NCBI GenBank assembly: GCA_016709665.1
Contig: JADJMI010000009.1
Span: forward strand, 134,520-198,519
Origin: Betaproteobacteria bacterium
GTDB taxonomy: Bacteria > Pseudomonadota > Gammaproteobacteria > Burkholderiales > Usitatibacteraceae
Direction of reading: 5' to 3'
Length of the DNA stretch: 64,000 nt
In this document: one piece after another, positions 1-8,139 of the stretch
Position numbering within the stretch: position 1 is the first letter of the stretch
How the letters are laid out: each line of letters starts with the position of its first letter
Notes under the pieces: generated by a model
Told to the model about the DNA's origin: nothing
Databases searched by the model: none
The model's input: the letters and a program-made list of their open reading frames with translations, nothing else
Made by a program: the position numbers and the translations under genes

Positions 1-93
1 TTGCACGTGCGCCTGGGAACCACGGATGTCGCGCTGAGGATGGCCGAGGCCGCCGGTATCCAGGTCCGCCTCGCCGCGCCTGTTCCCGCATGA
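1..93 (+). CDS. feoA: FeoA-like ferrous iron transport protein, C-terminal end (partial)
   Basis: An open frame enters from the left edge and ends in TGA at 91-93. The last 30 residues (…RLGTTDVALRMAEAAGI…) resemble the end of the small SH3-like FeoA protein, which supports FeoB at the membrane. Its stop overlaps the feoB start codon in an ATGA, the usual feoAB coupling. Only the tail is in the window, so the call rests mainly on this overlap and on the residue pattern. Confidence 0.7.
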   Translation: MHVRLGTTDVALRMAEAAGIQVRLAAPVPA

Positions 94-1877
94 AGCGCGT
101 CGCCCTCGTCGGCATGCCGAACACGGGCAAGTCGACGCTCTTCAACCGGCTGACGGGTGCCTCGGCGCGAACCGGCAACTGGCCGGGCGTGACGGTGGAA
201 CTCGCGAGCGCCCGCGTGCTCGCCGGGCGCCACATGGTGGAACTCGTCGACCTGCCCGGGCTTTACGACCTGCACGGCTTCTCGGACGACGAGCGCGTCG
301 TGCGGCACTTTCTCGAGGCCGCGCCCGTGGACGCGCTGGTGGTCGTGCTCAATGCCTCGCAACTCGACCGGCAACTCGCCCTCGCCCTCCAGGTGAAGGC
401 CCTGGGCCTGCCGACGCTCGTGCTCCTCAACATGGCGGACGAGGCGCGCCGCCACGGCATCCGCATCGACGAAGCGGGCCTCGCCGCGGGCCTGGGCCTG
501 CCGGTCGCGGCCCTGTCGGCCAAGCTGGGAACCGGCCAGGCCGAGGCGGTCCGTCGCCTGGCGTCCCTGCTCGATGCGGCCGGCCCGGCCCGCGACGCGG
601 CGCTGCGCGAGGCGCTGGCCGAGGACCATCGGCGCGAGTCGGCGGTCGAATCGCTGCTCGCGCGCCACGTGCACGTTCCCCCCCGGCTTTCCGACACGGC
701 GAGCGACCGGCTCGATCGCGTGGTGCTGCACCCCTGGCTGGGCCTGCCGATCTTCTTTCTCGCGATGCTGGCGATCTTCCAGGCCGTCTTCCTCCTGGGG
801 TCCCCGCTGCAGGATGGCGTCGAGGCGCTCTTCGAGGGCGTGCGGAAGTCCGCGCTGGAACCGCTTCTCGCGCCGCTGCCCGATTTCACGCGCGGGATCC
901 TCCTGGACGGCGTGTGGGCCGGCATGGGAACCGTCGCGGCGTTCGTGCCCCTCATCGTGGTGTTCTTCTTCTTCCTCGCGGCGGTGGAGGACAGCGGCTA
1001 CCTGTCGCGGGCCGCCTTCCTCACCGATTCGCTCATGGCGCGCCTGGGCCTCGACGGGCGGGCCTTCGTGATGCTGCTCATGGGGTTCGGCTGCAACGTG
1101 CCGGCGCTCATGGGCACGCGCGTGATGCGCGACCGGCCGATGCGCCTGCTCTCCATGCTCACCATCCCGCTCTCGCTGTGCTCGGCGCGCCTGCAGGTCT
1201 TCGTGTTCATCGCGGCGGCGATCTTCCGCCCCGCGGTCGCGCCCTGGGTGCTCTTCGGCCTGTACGTGACGAGCTTCCTCGCGGTGATCGTGACCGCGCT
1301 CGCCTTCAAGGGGCGCTTCGCGAGCCGCGAGCCCTTCGTGATCGAACTGCCCCCGTGGCGCGCGCCCACGCTGCGGCTGGTGGCGCTGCGGGGCTGGCTC
1401 GAGGTGAAGCACTTCCTGCGCCGGGCGACCACCTTCATCTTCGTGGGCGTCGTCGCGGTCTGGCTCCTCACGCACCTGCCCTCCGGCGCCGCGCCCGCCG
1501 GGCCGGGCACGATCGCCGGCTGGATCGGCAGCGCCCTCCAGCCCGTGCTCGGGCCCCTGGGCATCGACGAGCGCCTCGCGGTGGCGCTGCTCTTCGGCTT
1601 CGTGGCGAAGGAGGTGGTGATCGGGGCCTTCGCGGTGATCTACGGCCTCGAGGGCGATGCGCTCGCGGGCGAACTCGCGCGCAGCATGGACTGGGTGGCG
1701 GCGACGAGCTTCATGATCTTCACGCTGGTCTACACGCCTTGCCTCTCGGCGATCGCGACATTGCGTACCGAGTCGCGCAGCGCCGGCTTCACGGCGCTCG
1801 CCATCGCCTGGCCGCTCGGCCTCGCGTGGGCCGCGAGCTTCGCCTTCTACCAGGGCATGCGGGCGATGGGGCTCTAG
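90..1877 (+). CDS. feoB: Ferrous iron transporter FeoB
   Basis: Inner-membrane Fe(II) uptake protein of 595 aa. The N-terminal G domain shows the P-loop GMPNTGKST at about residues 8-16, the switch GNWPGVTVE and the G3 motif DLPG. From about residue 215 the protein is a polytopic membrane domain with the two Gate-type regions typical of FeoB, including the conserved LMGFGCNVPA. It is shorter than the roughly 770 aa of E. coli FeoB, as many proteobacterial forms are. The start overlaps the end of feoA, implying a feoAB operon. The function is well supported by motifs and context. Confidence 0.95.
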   Translation: MKRVALVGMPNTGKSTLFNRLTGASARTGNWPGVTVELASARVLAGRHMVELVDLPGLYDLHGFSDDERVVRHFLEAAPVDALVVVLNASQLDRQLALALQVKALGLPTLVLLNMADEARRHGIRIDEAGLAAGLGLPVAALSAKLGTGQAEAVRRLASLLDAAGPARDAALREALAEDHRRESAVESLLARHVHVPPRLSDTASDRLDRVVLHPWLGLPIFFLAMLAIFQAVFLLGSPLQDGVEALFEGVRKSALEPLLAPLPDFTRGILLDGVWAGMGTVAAFVPLIVVFFFFLAAVEDSGYLSRAAFLTDSLMARLGLDGRAFVMLLMGFGCNVPALMGTRVMRDRPMRLLSMLTIPLSLCSARLQVFVFIAAAIFRPAVAPWVLFGLYVTSFLAVIVTALAFKGRFASREPFVIELPPWRAPTLRLVALRGWLEVKHFLRRATTFIFVGVVAVWLLTHLPSGAAPAGPGTIAGWIGSALQPVLGPLGIDERLAVALLFGFVAKEVVIGAFAVIYGLEGDALAGELARSMDWVAATSFMIFTLVYTPCLSAIATLRTESRSAGFTALAIAWPLGLAWAASFAFYQGMRAMGL

Positions 1878-1898
1878 GCGGCCCGCCCGGCCGGCGAT

Positions 1899-2900
1899 TC
1901 AGGCGGGCGTCGCGGCCTGGATCTGGGCGACCGGTTCGGGCGCGAGCAACGTGCCGTCGCGAAGCCCCTTCACGGTGGCGACCAGCAAGGCGCCCACGAC
2001 GAGCGAAGCCCCGGCCAGCGCCACGATGCCGAGCATTCCCATCGGCGTGCCCGGCGACCCCAGGCGCAGGGTGAGCGCCGCGAAAGCCGCCAGCGGAAAC
2101 GACAGCGCCCAGTGCGGGATCGCGAAAGGCAGTGCCGCGATCCGTTTGAGCTGCGTGGCGGCCGCGAGGAGCGAGAAGAGCGCGATGCCCCAGGCGCCCC
2201 AGCCGAGCGCGGCGGGTGCCCCGAACTGGCCCAGCGCGAGACCGATCACCGCGGGCGGCGCGATGAAGATGAAGACGGCGGGCTGGAGGCGATCGGGCCA
2301 GGATCCCTGGGTCGCGAGCCGCACGAGCACCAGGACGTGGACGATGGGCCAGAAGAAAGCGCCCATCGCGAACTGCGCGGCCGACCAGTCGGGGTGACCG
2401 AGGGGCACGCCCGCGAGCGGCACCAGCACGTTGCCCACCACGGGGATGAACATCGCCGGCGTGAGCGAGGCCCACGGCAGGCCGTCGGGGCGGTTGCCGC
2501 GCCACCACCGTCCGACCACCCAGGTGGTCGTGGCGAGCTGGGCCGTGCTGCCGGCGGCCCAGAGCCCGTGCGCGAGGATCGAAGGGCCATCCAGTGCCAC
2601 GGCGGCCGTCGCGAGCAGGATCGCCGAGACCGGGATCGCCGCGACGAAAGGGTGGCGCACCGGGTGCGCGAAATCCTCGCGCATCGCTTCGGGAAAGCGG
2701 CTGGCACGCACGGTCCAGGCCACGGCGACCCCGATGAACGCGACCGCGGCCGTGACGGCGAGGACGAGCGCGACGGCCCGGGCGGTCTCGCCCATGACGG
2801 GACTGGCGCGGTGCCAGGCGAGGCAGAGGCCGGCGAGGCCCATCACGGGCGCGAACCAGGCCGCGCCGAGAAATCGCAGGGGCGAGGGGGCGGCGTTCAT
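1899..2900 (-). CDS. SLAC1/TehA (TDT) family anion or C4-dicarboxylate transporter
   Basis: Integral membrane protein of 333 aa with about ten hydrophobic segments, starting MNAAPSPLRFLGAAWFAPVMG. The short helices, the early 'GAAWFAPVMG' segment and the overall length match the tellurite-resistance/dicarboxylate transporter (TDT, SLAC1) superfamily. Members move small anions such as malate, sulfite or chloride; the substrate cannot be read from the sequence. It converges on feoB with about 20 bp between stop codons and is transcribed away from the chemoreceptor. It has no evident link to the photosynthesis cluster. Confidence 0.7.
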   Translation of the reverse strand: MNAAPSPLRFLGAAWFAPVMGLAGLCLAWHRASPVMGETARAVALVLAVTAAVAFIGVAVAWTVRASRFPEAMREDFAHPVRHPFVAAIPVSAILLATAAVALDGPSILAHGLWAAGSTAQLATTTWVVGRWWRGNRPDGLPWASLTPAMFIPVVGNVLVPLAGVPLGHPDWSAAQFAMGAFFWPIVHVLVLVRLATQGSWPDRLQPAVFIFIAPPAVIGLALGQFGAPAALGWGAWGIALFSLLAAATQLKRIAALPFAIPHWALSFPLAAFAALTLRLGSPGTPMGMLGIVALAGASLVVGALLVATVKGLRDGTLLAPEPVAQIQAATPA

Positions 2901-3055
2901 GCCGGCATGATACTCCCCGGAGCTTGGGGCCGGTTCGCGCCAATTGGCGGGCCGATCCCCCCCTTTTCCGGCTCAAGGATTCCGCCGCCGAGTCCGACAA
3001 TCCTTACAGGGGCGAGGCGCAGCCGGGCTCCGTCCGTCACCCATGAGGAAATACC

Positions 3056-4591
3056 ATGAAATTCCGCCAGCGGCTCCTGATTTCGCTCGCCATTCCCCTT
3101 GCCATCGTGGTGGCGCTCGGCGGGGCCGCCGCCTTCGGCGTGACCGCTTTCGAAGGCGGGCTCGCACGCTACCTCGCGCACGAGGACGCCCTGGCGCAGG
3201 CTGCGGGCGACATGTACGCGCAGGGCCTGCAGACGGGGCAGGCGATCCGCAACATCCTCCTCGAGCCGGCCAACCCGAAGGCCTACGACAACCGCAAGGC
3301 GGCCGTGGCCGACTTCGCGAGGGCGCACGAGGCCGCGCTCGCGGCCGCGAGCACTGCCGGCCAGAAGGCGCTGCTCGATCGCATCGTCACGCTGCGCGAG
3401 AAGCACCGCGTCATCCAGGACGAGGTGGAGGCGATGGTCCGCGCGGACCCGCGGGATACCGCGGCGGCGGCCGCGCGGCTGCGTTCGGCCGAGACGCCGG
3501 CCTGGCGTGCGCTCAAGGACGAACTGCTGAAGTTGCGGGCGCTGGCCGGCGCGGACATGAAGGCCACGCGTGAGGGCGCCGTCGCGTCGATGGGCCAGGC
3601 ACGCCTGGTCGTCCTCGGGCTGGTGGCCCTGTGCGTGGTGGCGTGCGTCATCCTCGCGATCGGGCTGGTCCGCTACCTGCAGCGCGAGATCGGCGGCGAG
3701 CCGTCGGAGGCCCGCAACGCGCTCGCGCGGATCGAGGCCGGCGACCTCGCCACGCCGGTGCCCGTTCGGGCCGGGGACCGCGCGAGCGTGATGGCCGCGC
3801 TCGCCCACATGAAGGAGCGGCTGGGCGGACTCGTGACCCGCGTGCGGGGGACATCGCACGAGGTGAGCGGCACGAGCGACCGCATCGCCGAGGGCAACGG
3901 CGAGCTGGCCCAGCGGACCGAATCGCAGGCGAGCGCGCTGGAACAGACGTCGGCGACGATGGAGCAGCTCACCGCCACCGTGCGGCAGAACGCGTCCCAC
4001 GCGGTCGACGCCGACCGCATCGCGCGGGAAGCCTCGGACACCGCGCACCGCGGTGGCGAGGTGGTCACGCGGGTCGTCGATTCGGTGCGCGGCATGACCG
4101 ACAACGCCAATCGCATCCGCCAGATCCTCGGCGTCATCGACGACATCGCCTTCCAGACGAACCTGCTCGCGCTGAACGCCTCGGTCGAGGCGGCCCGGGC
4201 GGGCGAACAGGGCCGGGGCTTCGCGGTGGTGGCGGGCGAGGTGCGCCTGCTCGCCGGCCGCTCCGCCGAGGCCGCGCGGGAGATCAAGGACCTCATCACC
4301 GCGAGCGTGGAGCGCGCCGAGCAGGGGGCCCGCCTCGCCGACGAGGCCAACGTTGCCATGGAACAGGTCGTCGGCTCGATCAAGCGCGTCGCGCAGCAGG
4401 TGGCCGAGATCAGCACCGCGAGCGCGGAGCAGAGCGCCGGTGTCGCCCAGATGGGCCAGGCCGTGCAGCAGCTCGACGAGACGACGCAGCGCAACGCCAT
4501 GCTCGTCGAGACGAGCGCGGCGGCCACCGAGTCCCTGCGCCGTCAGGCGCACGAACTCGAGGAGGCGATCACGATTTTCCGGACGGCCTAG
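3056..4591 (+). CDS. Methyl-accepting chemotaxis protein
   Basis: Chemoreceptor of 511 aa. An N-terminal membrane helix (about residues 7-30) precedes a helical periplasmic region that looks like a four-helix bundle, then a second membrane helix at about 185-210 and a HAMP segment. The long cytoplasmic coiled coil contains the highly conserved hairpin tip (IDDIAFQTNLLALNASVEAA). It would signal through CheA/CheW to the flagellar motor. The ligand is unknown. No che genes adjoin it. The last residues (…EAITIFRTA) lack an obvious NWETF-type CheR tether. Confidence 0.95.
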   Translation: MKFRQRLLISLAIPLAIVVALGGAAAFGVTAFEGGLARYLAHEDALAQAAGDMYAQGLQTGQAIRNILLEPANPKAYDNRKAAVADFARAHEAALAAASTAGQKALLDRIVTLREKHRVIQDEVEAMVRADPRDTAAAAARLRSAETPAWRALKDELLKLRALAGADMKATREGAVASMGQARLVVLGLVALCVVACVILAIGLVRYLQREIGGEPSEARNALARIEAGDLATPVPVRAGDRASVMAALAHMKERLGGLVTRVRGTSHEVSGTSDRIAEGNGELAQRTESQASALEQTSATMEQLTATVRQNASHAVDADRIAREASDTAHRGGEVVTRVVDSVRGMTDNANRIRQILGVIDDIAFQTNLLALNASVEAARAGEQGRGFAVVAGEVRLLAGRSAEAAREIKDLITASVERAEQGARLADEANVAMEQVVGSIKRVAQQVAEISTASAEQSAGVAQMGQAVQQLDETTQRNAMLVETSAAATESLRRQAHELEEAITIFRTA

Positions 4592-4654
4592 GGCGCGCGA
4601 CGGGAAAAGGTCATCGCGCCGCTCCCCGCCCGCGCGGGGACCCGCGGCACGCCC

Positions 4655-4927
4655 TCAGCGCGCCAGGATCTGGAAGGCGCCCGCGACGACGAGGAAGAGG
4701 CCCGGCCCCACGAGGCCGCGCGCCCATTTCGGGCTCGCGCGCCCCGCGCCGGCCGTGCGGAACGACCAGGCCGGCGTGAGCGCCGCGACGCCGGCCGCCA
4801 TGACCAGGAAGCCGACCTGCCCGGTCGCCTTCCACGCCATCATCGCGAGGGCGACGGCGGCGATGCCCATCCAGAGATTCTGCGCCGACGGGGCGGCGAG
4901 GGGTTGCGCAGCGGACTTGTCTTTCAT
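4655..4927 (-). CDS. Small hydrophobic protein, unknown
   Basis: A 90-aa product starting MKDKSAAQPLAAPSAQNLWM, with about three hydrophobic segments: near residues 18-32, 38-50 and 70-88. I do not recognise a family. It ends 63 bp after the convergent chemoreceptor gene and starts about 20 bp after the stop of bciB on the same strand, so it is probably co-transcribed at the 3' end of the bchO-bciB unit. Codon use and GC match its neighbours, which supports a real gene. A photosynthesis role is only suggested by position. Confidence 0.6.
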   Translation of the reverse strand: MKDKSAAQPLAAPSAQNLWMGIAAVALAMMAWKATGQVGFLVMAAGVAALTPAWSFRTAGAGRASPKWARGLVGPGLFLVVAGAFQILAR

Positions 4928-4948
4928 CGGAGCCTCCAGCGGCCGGGT

Positions 4949-6199
4949 TCAGGGTTCGGGTTTCGGTCCCCGCTCGGCGGCCGACGCGGCGAGCCCGTAG
5001 TCCTCCACGAGCTTCCAGACATGGCCGGGGATCAGGGTCTTCATGCGGCGCGGTTCCTCGCGCCGCAGGTGCAGGACGGTTTCGATCGCCTTCATCTCCA
5101 CCCGGGCGCGCGCGAATTCCAGTCCACGCGGGCCGACGCGGGGCATGAGCCAGGCGACGAGGGGACGGGCCCAATCGGGCATCGCGCGAAGGGGCAGGCC
5201 GCCGGCGGCGCGCTCCACGTTCTTGAGGAAGCCCTTTACGGGTCCCCGGCGGTTGCCGCGGCTGCCGGGCTCCGCGGCGATCAGTTCGTCGCCCAGCAAT
5301 CTCACGAGTTCCTCGCCGCGCTCGTTGCGGACGATCAGCCACTGCTCGCCTTCGCCGCCCATGTAGCCGACGGTGAGATCGGCGAGCGCGTTCGTGTAGT
5401 CGACGCAGGTGCGGCAGGTGAGGGGGAAGAAGTCGGCGGGCAGCTTCGACAGCGGCAGCATGAGGAAGGGGACCTCGCGCACGCGGCCGTCGCGATGCCG
5501 GATCTCGACGTGGTAGTCGGCGCGGAACTCGAGGTAGGTGATGGATTCGGGTTCCGTCGAGACGAGCGCGAGGAATTCGTGGAAGCGTTCGGTCGTGGTG
5601 TTGTCGGAGCACGGCGTGCCGATCACGTAGAGGCGCTCGAACCCCCACTCGGCCTCGAGCGCGCGCAACGCGTAGACCTGGCACGGGATGCCCACCACCG
5701 CGAGGCGGCGGTAGCCGCGGGCCCGCGCGGGTTCGAGCAGCGAGAGCAGCGGGGCATAGCCCATGCGCATCCCGCGGCATCGCTTCATGTCCGCGGCCTG
5801 CGTCACCAGCACCGGGACCGGCCGCCACGGGTCGTCGGGATGCGGCGCCATGGCGAGCACCGCATCGACGGCGCCGGTCTCGAGCAGCCGCTCGGCCAGG
5901 CGCGTCGTGATGCCCGTCCATTGCGCGCCCTCGAGCGGTGCGGCGAGCCGGGCCTTGAGCATGCGGCGATAGGGCCCGAAGTGAAGCTCGTCCCCGCGTC
6001 CGGCTTCGCGGCCGCGGCCGTGCACGCGCGCTTCCAGGCCGGGATAGTCCGGCTTGATGAACTGGCACGCCCGGCCGCAACGTCCCGGCTGCGCGCTGCG
6101 CGAGATGCCGCAGTCCGTGCACAGGTCGCGCGCCGGCGATGCCTCGGCGAAGGAGGGCGCCGCGACGGGCTCGACGGGAAGGGCGTGGTCCGGGCTCAC
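4949..6199 (-). CDS. bciB: Ferredoxin-type 8-vinyl reductase (BciB)
   Basis: Member of the F420-hydrogenase beta-subunit family, 416 aa, matching BciB, which reduces the C8 vinyl group of divinyl (proto)chlorophyllide using flavin and Fe-S clusters with ferredoxin. Visible are the N-terminal cysteine cluster CTDCGISRSAQPGRCGRAC, the flavin-region motifs VGIPCQVYALRALE and GTPCSDNT, and the later pair in LTCRTCVDYTN. The frame stays open upstream without an ATG; GTG at 6197-6199 gives the expected length and leaves 43 bp to bchO. It follows bchO on the same strand. Confidence 0.85.
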   Translation of the reverse strand: MSPDHALPVEPVAAPSFAEASPARDLCTDCGISRSAQPGRCGRACQFIKPDYPGLEARVHGRGREAGRGDELHFGPYRRMLKARLAAPLEGAQWTGITTRLAERLLETGAVDAVLAMAPHPDDPWRPVPVLVTQAADMKRCRGMRMGYAPLLSLLEPARARGYRRLAVVGIPCQVYALRALEAEWGFERLYVIGTPCSDNTTTERFHEFLALVSTEPESITYLEFRADYHVEIRHRDGRVREVPFLMLPLSKLPADFFPLTCRTCVDYTNALADLTVGYMGGEGEQWLIVRNERGEELVRLLGDELIAAEPGSRGNRRGPVKGFLKNVERAAGGLPLRAMPDWARPLVAWLMPRVGPRGLEFARARVEMKAIETVLHLRREEPRRMKTLIPGHVWKLVEDYGLAASAAERGPKPEP

Positions 6200-6242
6200 G
6201 GGGCGTCGGGATGCGGGTGGCCGTCGAGGGCGGTCGAACGTC

Positions 6243-7151
6243 TCATGGGCGCGCCTTGGCGCGCAGCCGGCTCGCGATGAGGCGGGCCGCGCGCCCGGGT
6301 TCGACCTCGTGCAGCAGGTGGCCGTCGTTCCAGGTCTCGACTTCGGCGTCGGGAAAGGCGCGCGCGAGGATGGGCCGCAGGCTGCGCCCGGGCACCCAGT
6401 CGTCGTTGCGTCCGAGAACGAAGGTGGCCGGTACGGCGAGGCGCTTCGCGTCCTCCAGCAGCGCCGGGAGGTCCGCGGCCGCCATGAAGCGCATCGTTCC
6501 GCGCACGTGCCCCGGGCTTCGGAACAGCGTTTCGTAGCGCGCGCGCTGGGCGGCGGGGATCGGCGAGCGCGTGGAGTCGAGCAGGCGCTCGACCAGGCGC
6601 GCGCGGCCGGCCAGCGAGGCGAGAAGGGTGGTGGCGAAGGCGGAAGTCGCGACCGGCGTGATGATCGGCGCGAGGAATGTCGTGTAGGCCGCCGGCGGCG
6701 GCACGAGCGAGGGCGCGAAGCCGACGAGCGCGGCGGGCGCGCGCGGCGTGCCGAGCGCCCAGCGGATGGCGAGCGCGGCACCCGCCGAATGACCCGCGAC
6801 GACCCGCACCGGACCCGGCGCCAGCGCCTCCAGCAGGTGATCGATCGCCATCGCCACGCGAGCGAGCGAACAATCGCCGTCGCGAAAGCCGGTGGTGTAC
6901 CCGTGGCCCGGCAGGTCCGGGGCGATCACCGTCGCGCACGCCGTGAGGTCGGGCCAGAGATCGGCCCAGGAATGCGACGAAGCGCCCGACCCGTGCAGGA
7001 GCAGCACCACGGGTCCGCGGCCGGCGCGCTGCACGTGCCAGCGCACGCCGCCCGCGTCGATCGCGAGGCTGGCCGCGCGATGGGGCCAGTCGTGCGGAAC
7101 GAAACCCGGGACGGGCGGGGATTTCACCGGGTGCCGGGAGACGGTCAGCAT
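6243..7151 (-). CDS. bchO: Magnesium chelatase accessory alpha/beta hydrolase BchO
   Basis: Alpha/beta-hydrolase of 302 aa of the type linked to bacteriochlorophyll Mg-chelatase genes. It shows the oxyanion loop LLLHGSGASSHSW near residue 50, the nucleophile elbow GHSAGA, a distal Asp/His region (GRNDDWVPG … DGHLLHEVEP) and the N-terminal PHRAASLAIDAGGVRWHVQ typical of BchO. The exact reaction is unknown; the gene is found with bchI and bchD in purple bacteria. Here it is separated from bchID and leads the bciB unit. Confidence 0.9.
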   Translation of the reverse strand: MLTVSRHPVKSPPVPGFVPHDWPHRAASLAIDAGGVRWHVQRAGRGPVVLLLHGSGASSHSWADLWPDLTACATVIAPDLPGHGYTTGFRDGDCSLARVAMAIDHLLEALAPGPVRVVAGHSAGAALAIRWALGTPRAPAALVGFAPSLVPPPAAYTTFLAPIITPVATSAFATTLLASLAGRARLVERLLDSTRSPIPAAQRARYETLFRSPGHVRGTMRFMAAADLPALLEDAKRLAVPATFVLGRNDDWVPGRSLRPILARAFPDAEVETWNDGHLLHEVEPGRAARLIASRLRAKARP

Positions 7152-7210
7152 CGCGCGACGCCCGATCGGCGCCTTGAGCGGCCGGAAGTCGCCGCGCTAC
7201 CATCGATGCC

Positions 7211-7933
7211 ATGAGGCGACTGGCCGCGATTCTCGCGTTCATTCCGGCGGGATTCGGGGCGAGCACGTTGCGCGCGGACGTCGCGACGCGCGAATGGGAG
7301 TTCGACGGCGCGCGCCTGCGCGTCGAGCTGCACGCGCCTTCGCGATCGTCGGCCGACGCCGTCGTGCTGGCGCACGGCTTCCTTCGCGAACCGGCGAGCC
7401 TTGCTGGATACGCCCGGGCGATCGCCGCCGACGGTCGTCTCGCCCTCGTCCCCGGAATGCCCTCGCGCGTGGATTCGCGCGCCAACGGCCGCGCGCTTTC
7501 CGCGCTCGTGGCCCGCCTTCGCGAGGGCGCTTTCGGGCATCGCGTCGATCGCGTGGTTCTCGTCGGGTTCTCCGCCGGCGGTCTTTCCGCCCTGCTCGCG
7601 GCCGGCTCGCCGGGCGTCGCCGGCTACATCGGCCTGGACGCCTTCGACCGGCCCTCCGGCACGGGGCTCGAGGCGGCGCGCGCGCTCGCCGTGCCGGTTG
7701 TCCTCCTTCACGGCGCTCCCGCCTTCTGCAACGCGTACAACATCTCCGCGCCCTGGCGCGCGGCCGTTCCGCGGCTGGAGAAAGACCTTCGCGTCGAAGG
7801 CGCGGGCCACTGCGATTTCGAGTGGCCGACCGACGCGGGCTGCACCCTCGCCTGCGGCGCGGTGCATCCGGCGGCGCAGGCCGTCATCCGTGCCGAGGTG
7901 CGCGCGGCGCTCGAGCGCCTGCTGCCCCGGTGA
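7211..7933 (+). CDS. Putative exported alpha/beta hydrolase, unknown substrate
   Basis: Protein of 240 aa with a hydrophobic N-terminus (MRRLAAILAFIPAGFGASTL, then ADVATREW) that looks like a Sec signal peptide. The core has VLAHGFLREP (oxyanion region), a GFSAGG nucleophile elbow with Ser as the likely nucleophile, and GAGHCDFEW carrying a probable catalytic His. Two further cysteines follow in TDAGCTLACG. It resembles the chlorophyllase/dienelactone-hydrolase end of the superfamily, but I cannot assign a substrate. It stands alone on the plus strand between bchO and crtB, 59 bp from the divergent bchO start. Confidence 0.75.
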   Translation: MRRLAAILAFIPAGFGASTLRADVATREWEFDGARLRVELHAPSRSSADAVVLAHGFLREPASLAGYARAIAADGRLALVPGMPSRVDSRANGRALSALVARLREGAFGHRVDRVVLVGFSAGGLSALLAAGSPGVAGYIGLDAFDRPSGTGLEAARALAVPVVLLHGAPAFCNAYNISAPWRAAVPRLEKDLRVEGAGHCDFEWPTDAGCTLACGAVHPAAQAVIRAEVRAALERLLPR

Positions 7934-7955
7934 TTCCGGCGGTCGGGCCGGGCGG

Positions 7956-8118
7956 TTCACGGCGAGGCGTCCCGGTCCTTCCTGCCCTCGAGGCGCGCGT
8001 CGCGCTCGCGGTCGCGACGCAATTCGCGCCGGACCGAGACGAGCTCGCGTACCGCGATGGCGAGTATCACGAGCTCGATCACGAGCCATTCCCAGCGGGC
8101 GAGGGCGCTCCAGTCCAT
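7956..8118 (-). CDS. Possible short single-helix membrane protein, apparently frameshifted
   Basis: Reading from ATG at 8118 gives MDWSALARWEWLVIELVILA and continues with a highly charged tail rich in Arg, Glu and Asp: one membrane helix followed by a basic segment. The reading frame runs past its apparent TGA at 7956-7958 because of one extra base, most simply one surplus C in the run at 7970-7973. Removing it gives a 53-aa product. It lies between crtB and the convergent hydrolase gene. Support is its coding-like composition only; no family is assigned. Confidence 0.4.
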
Positions 8119-8139
8119 GGCGGCCCCCGGCCTCGCGGT

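Noticed and set aside
4626..4641. GC-rich palindrome CCCCGC-CCGC-GCGGGG after the chemoreceptor as a terminator
   Set aside because: Stem is short and there is no T tract on either strand; such palindromes are common at this GC content.
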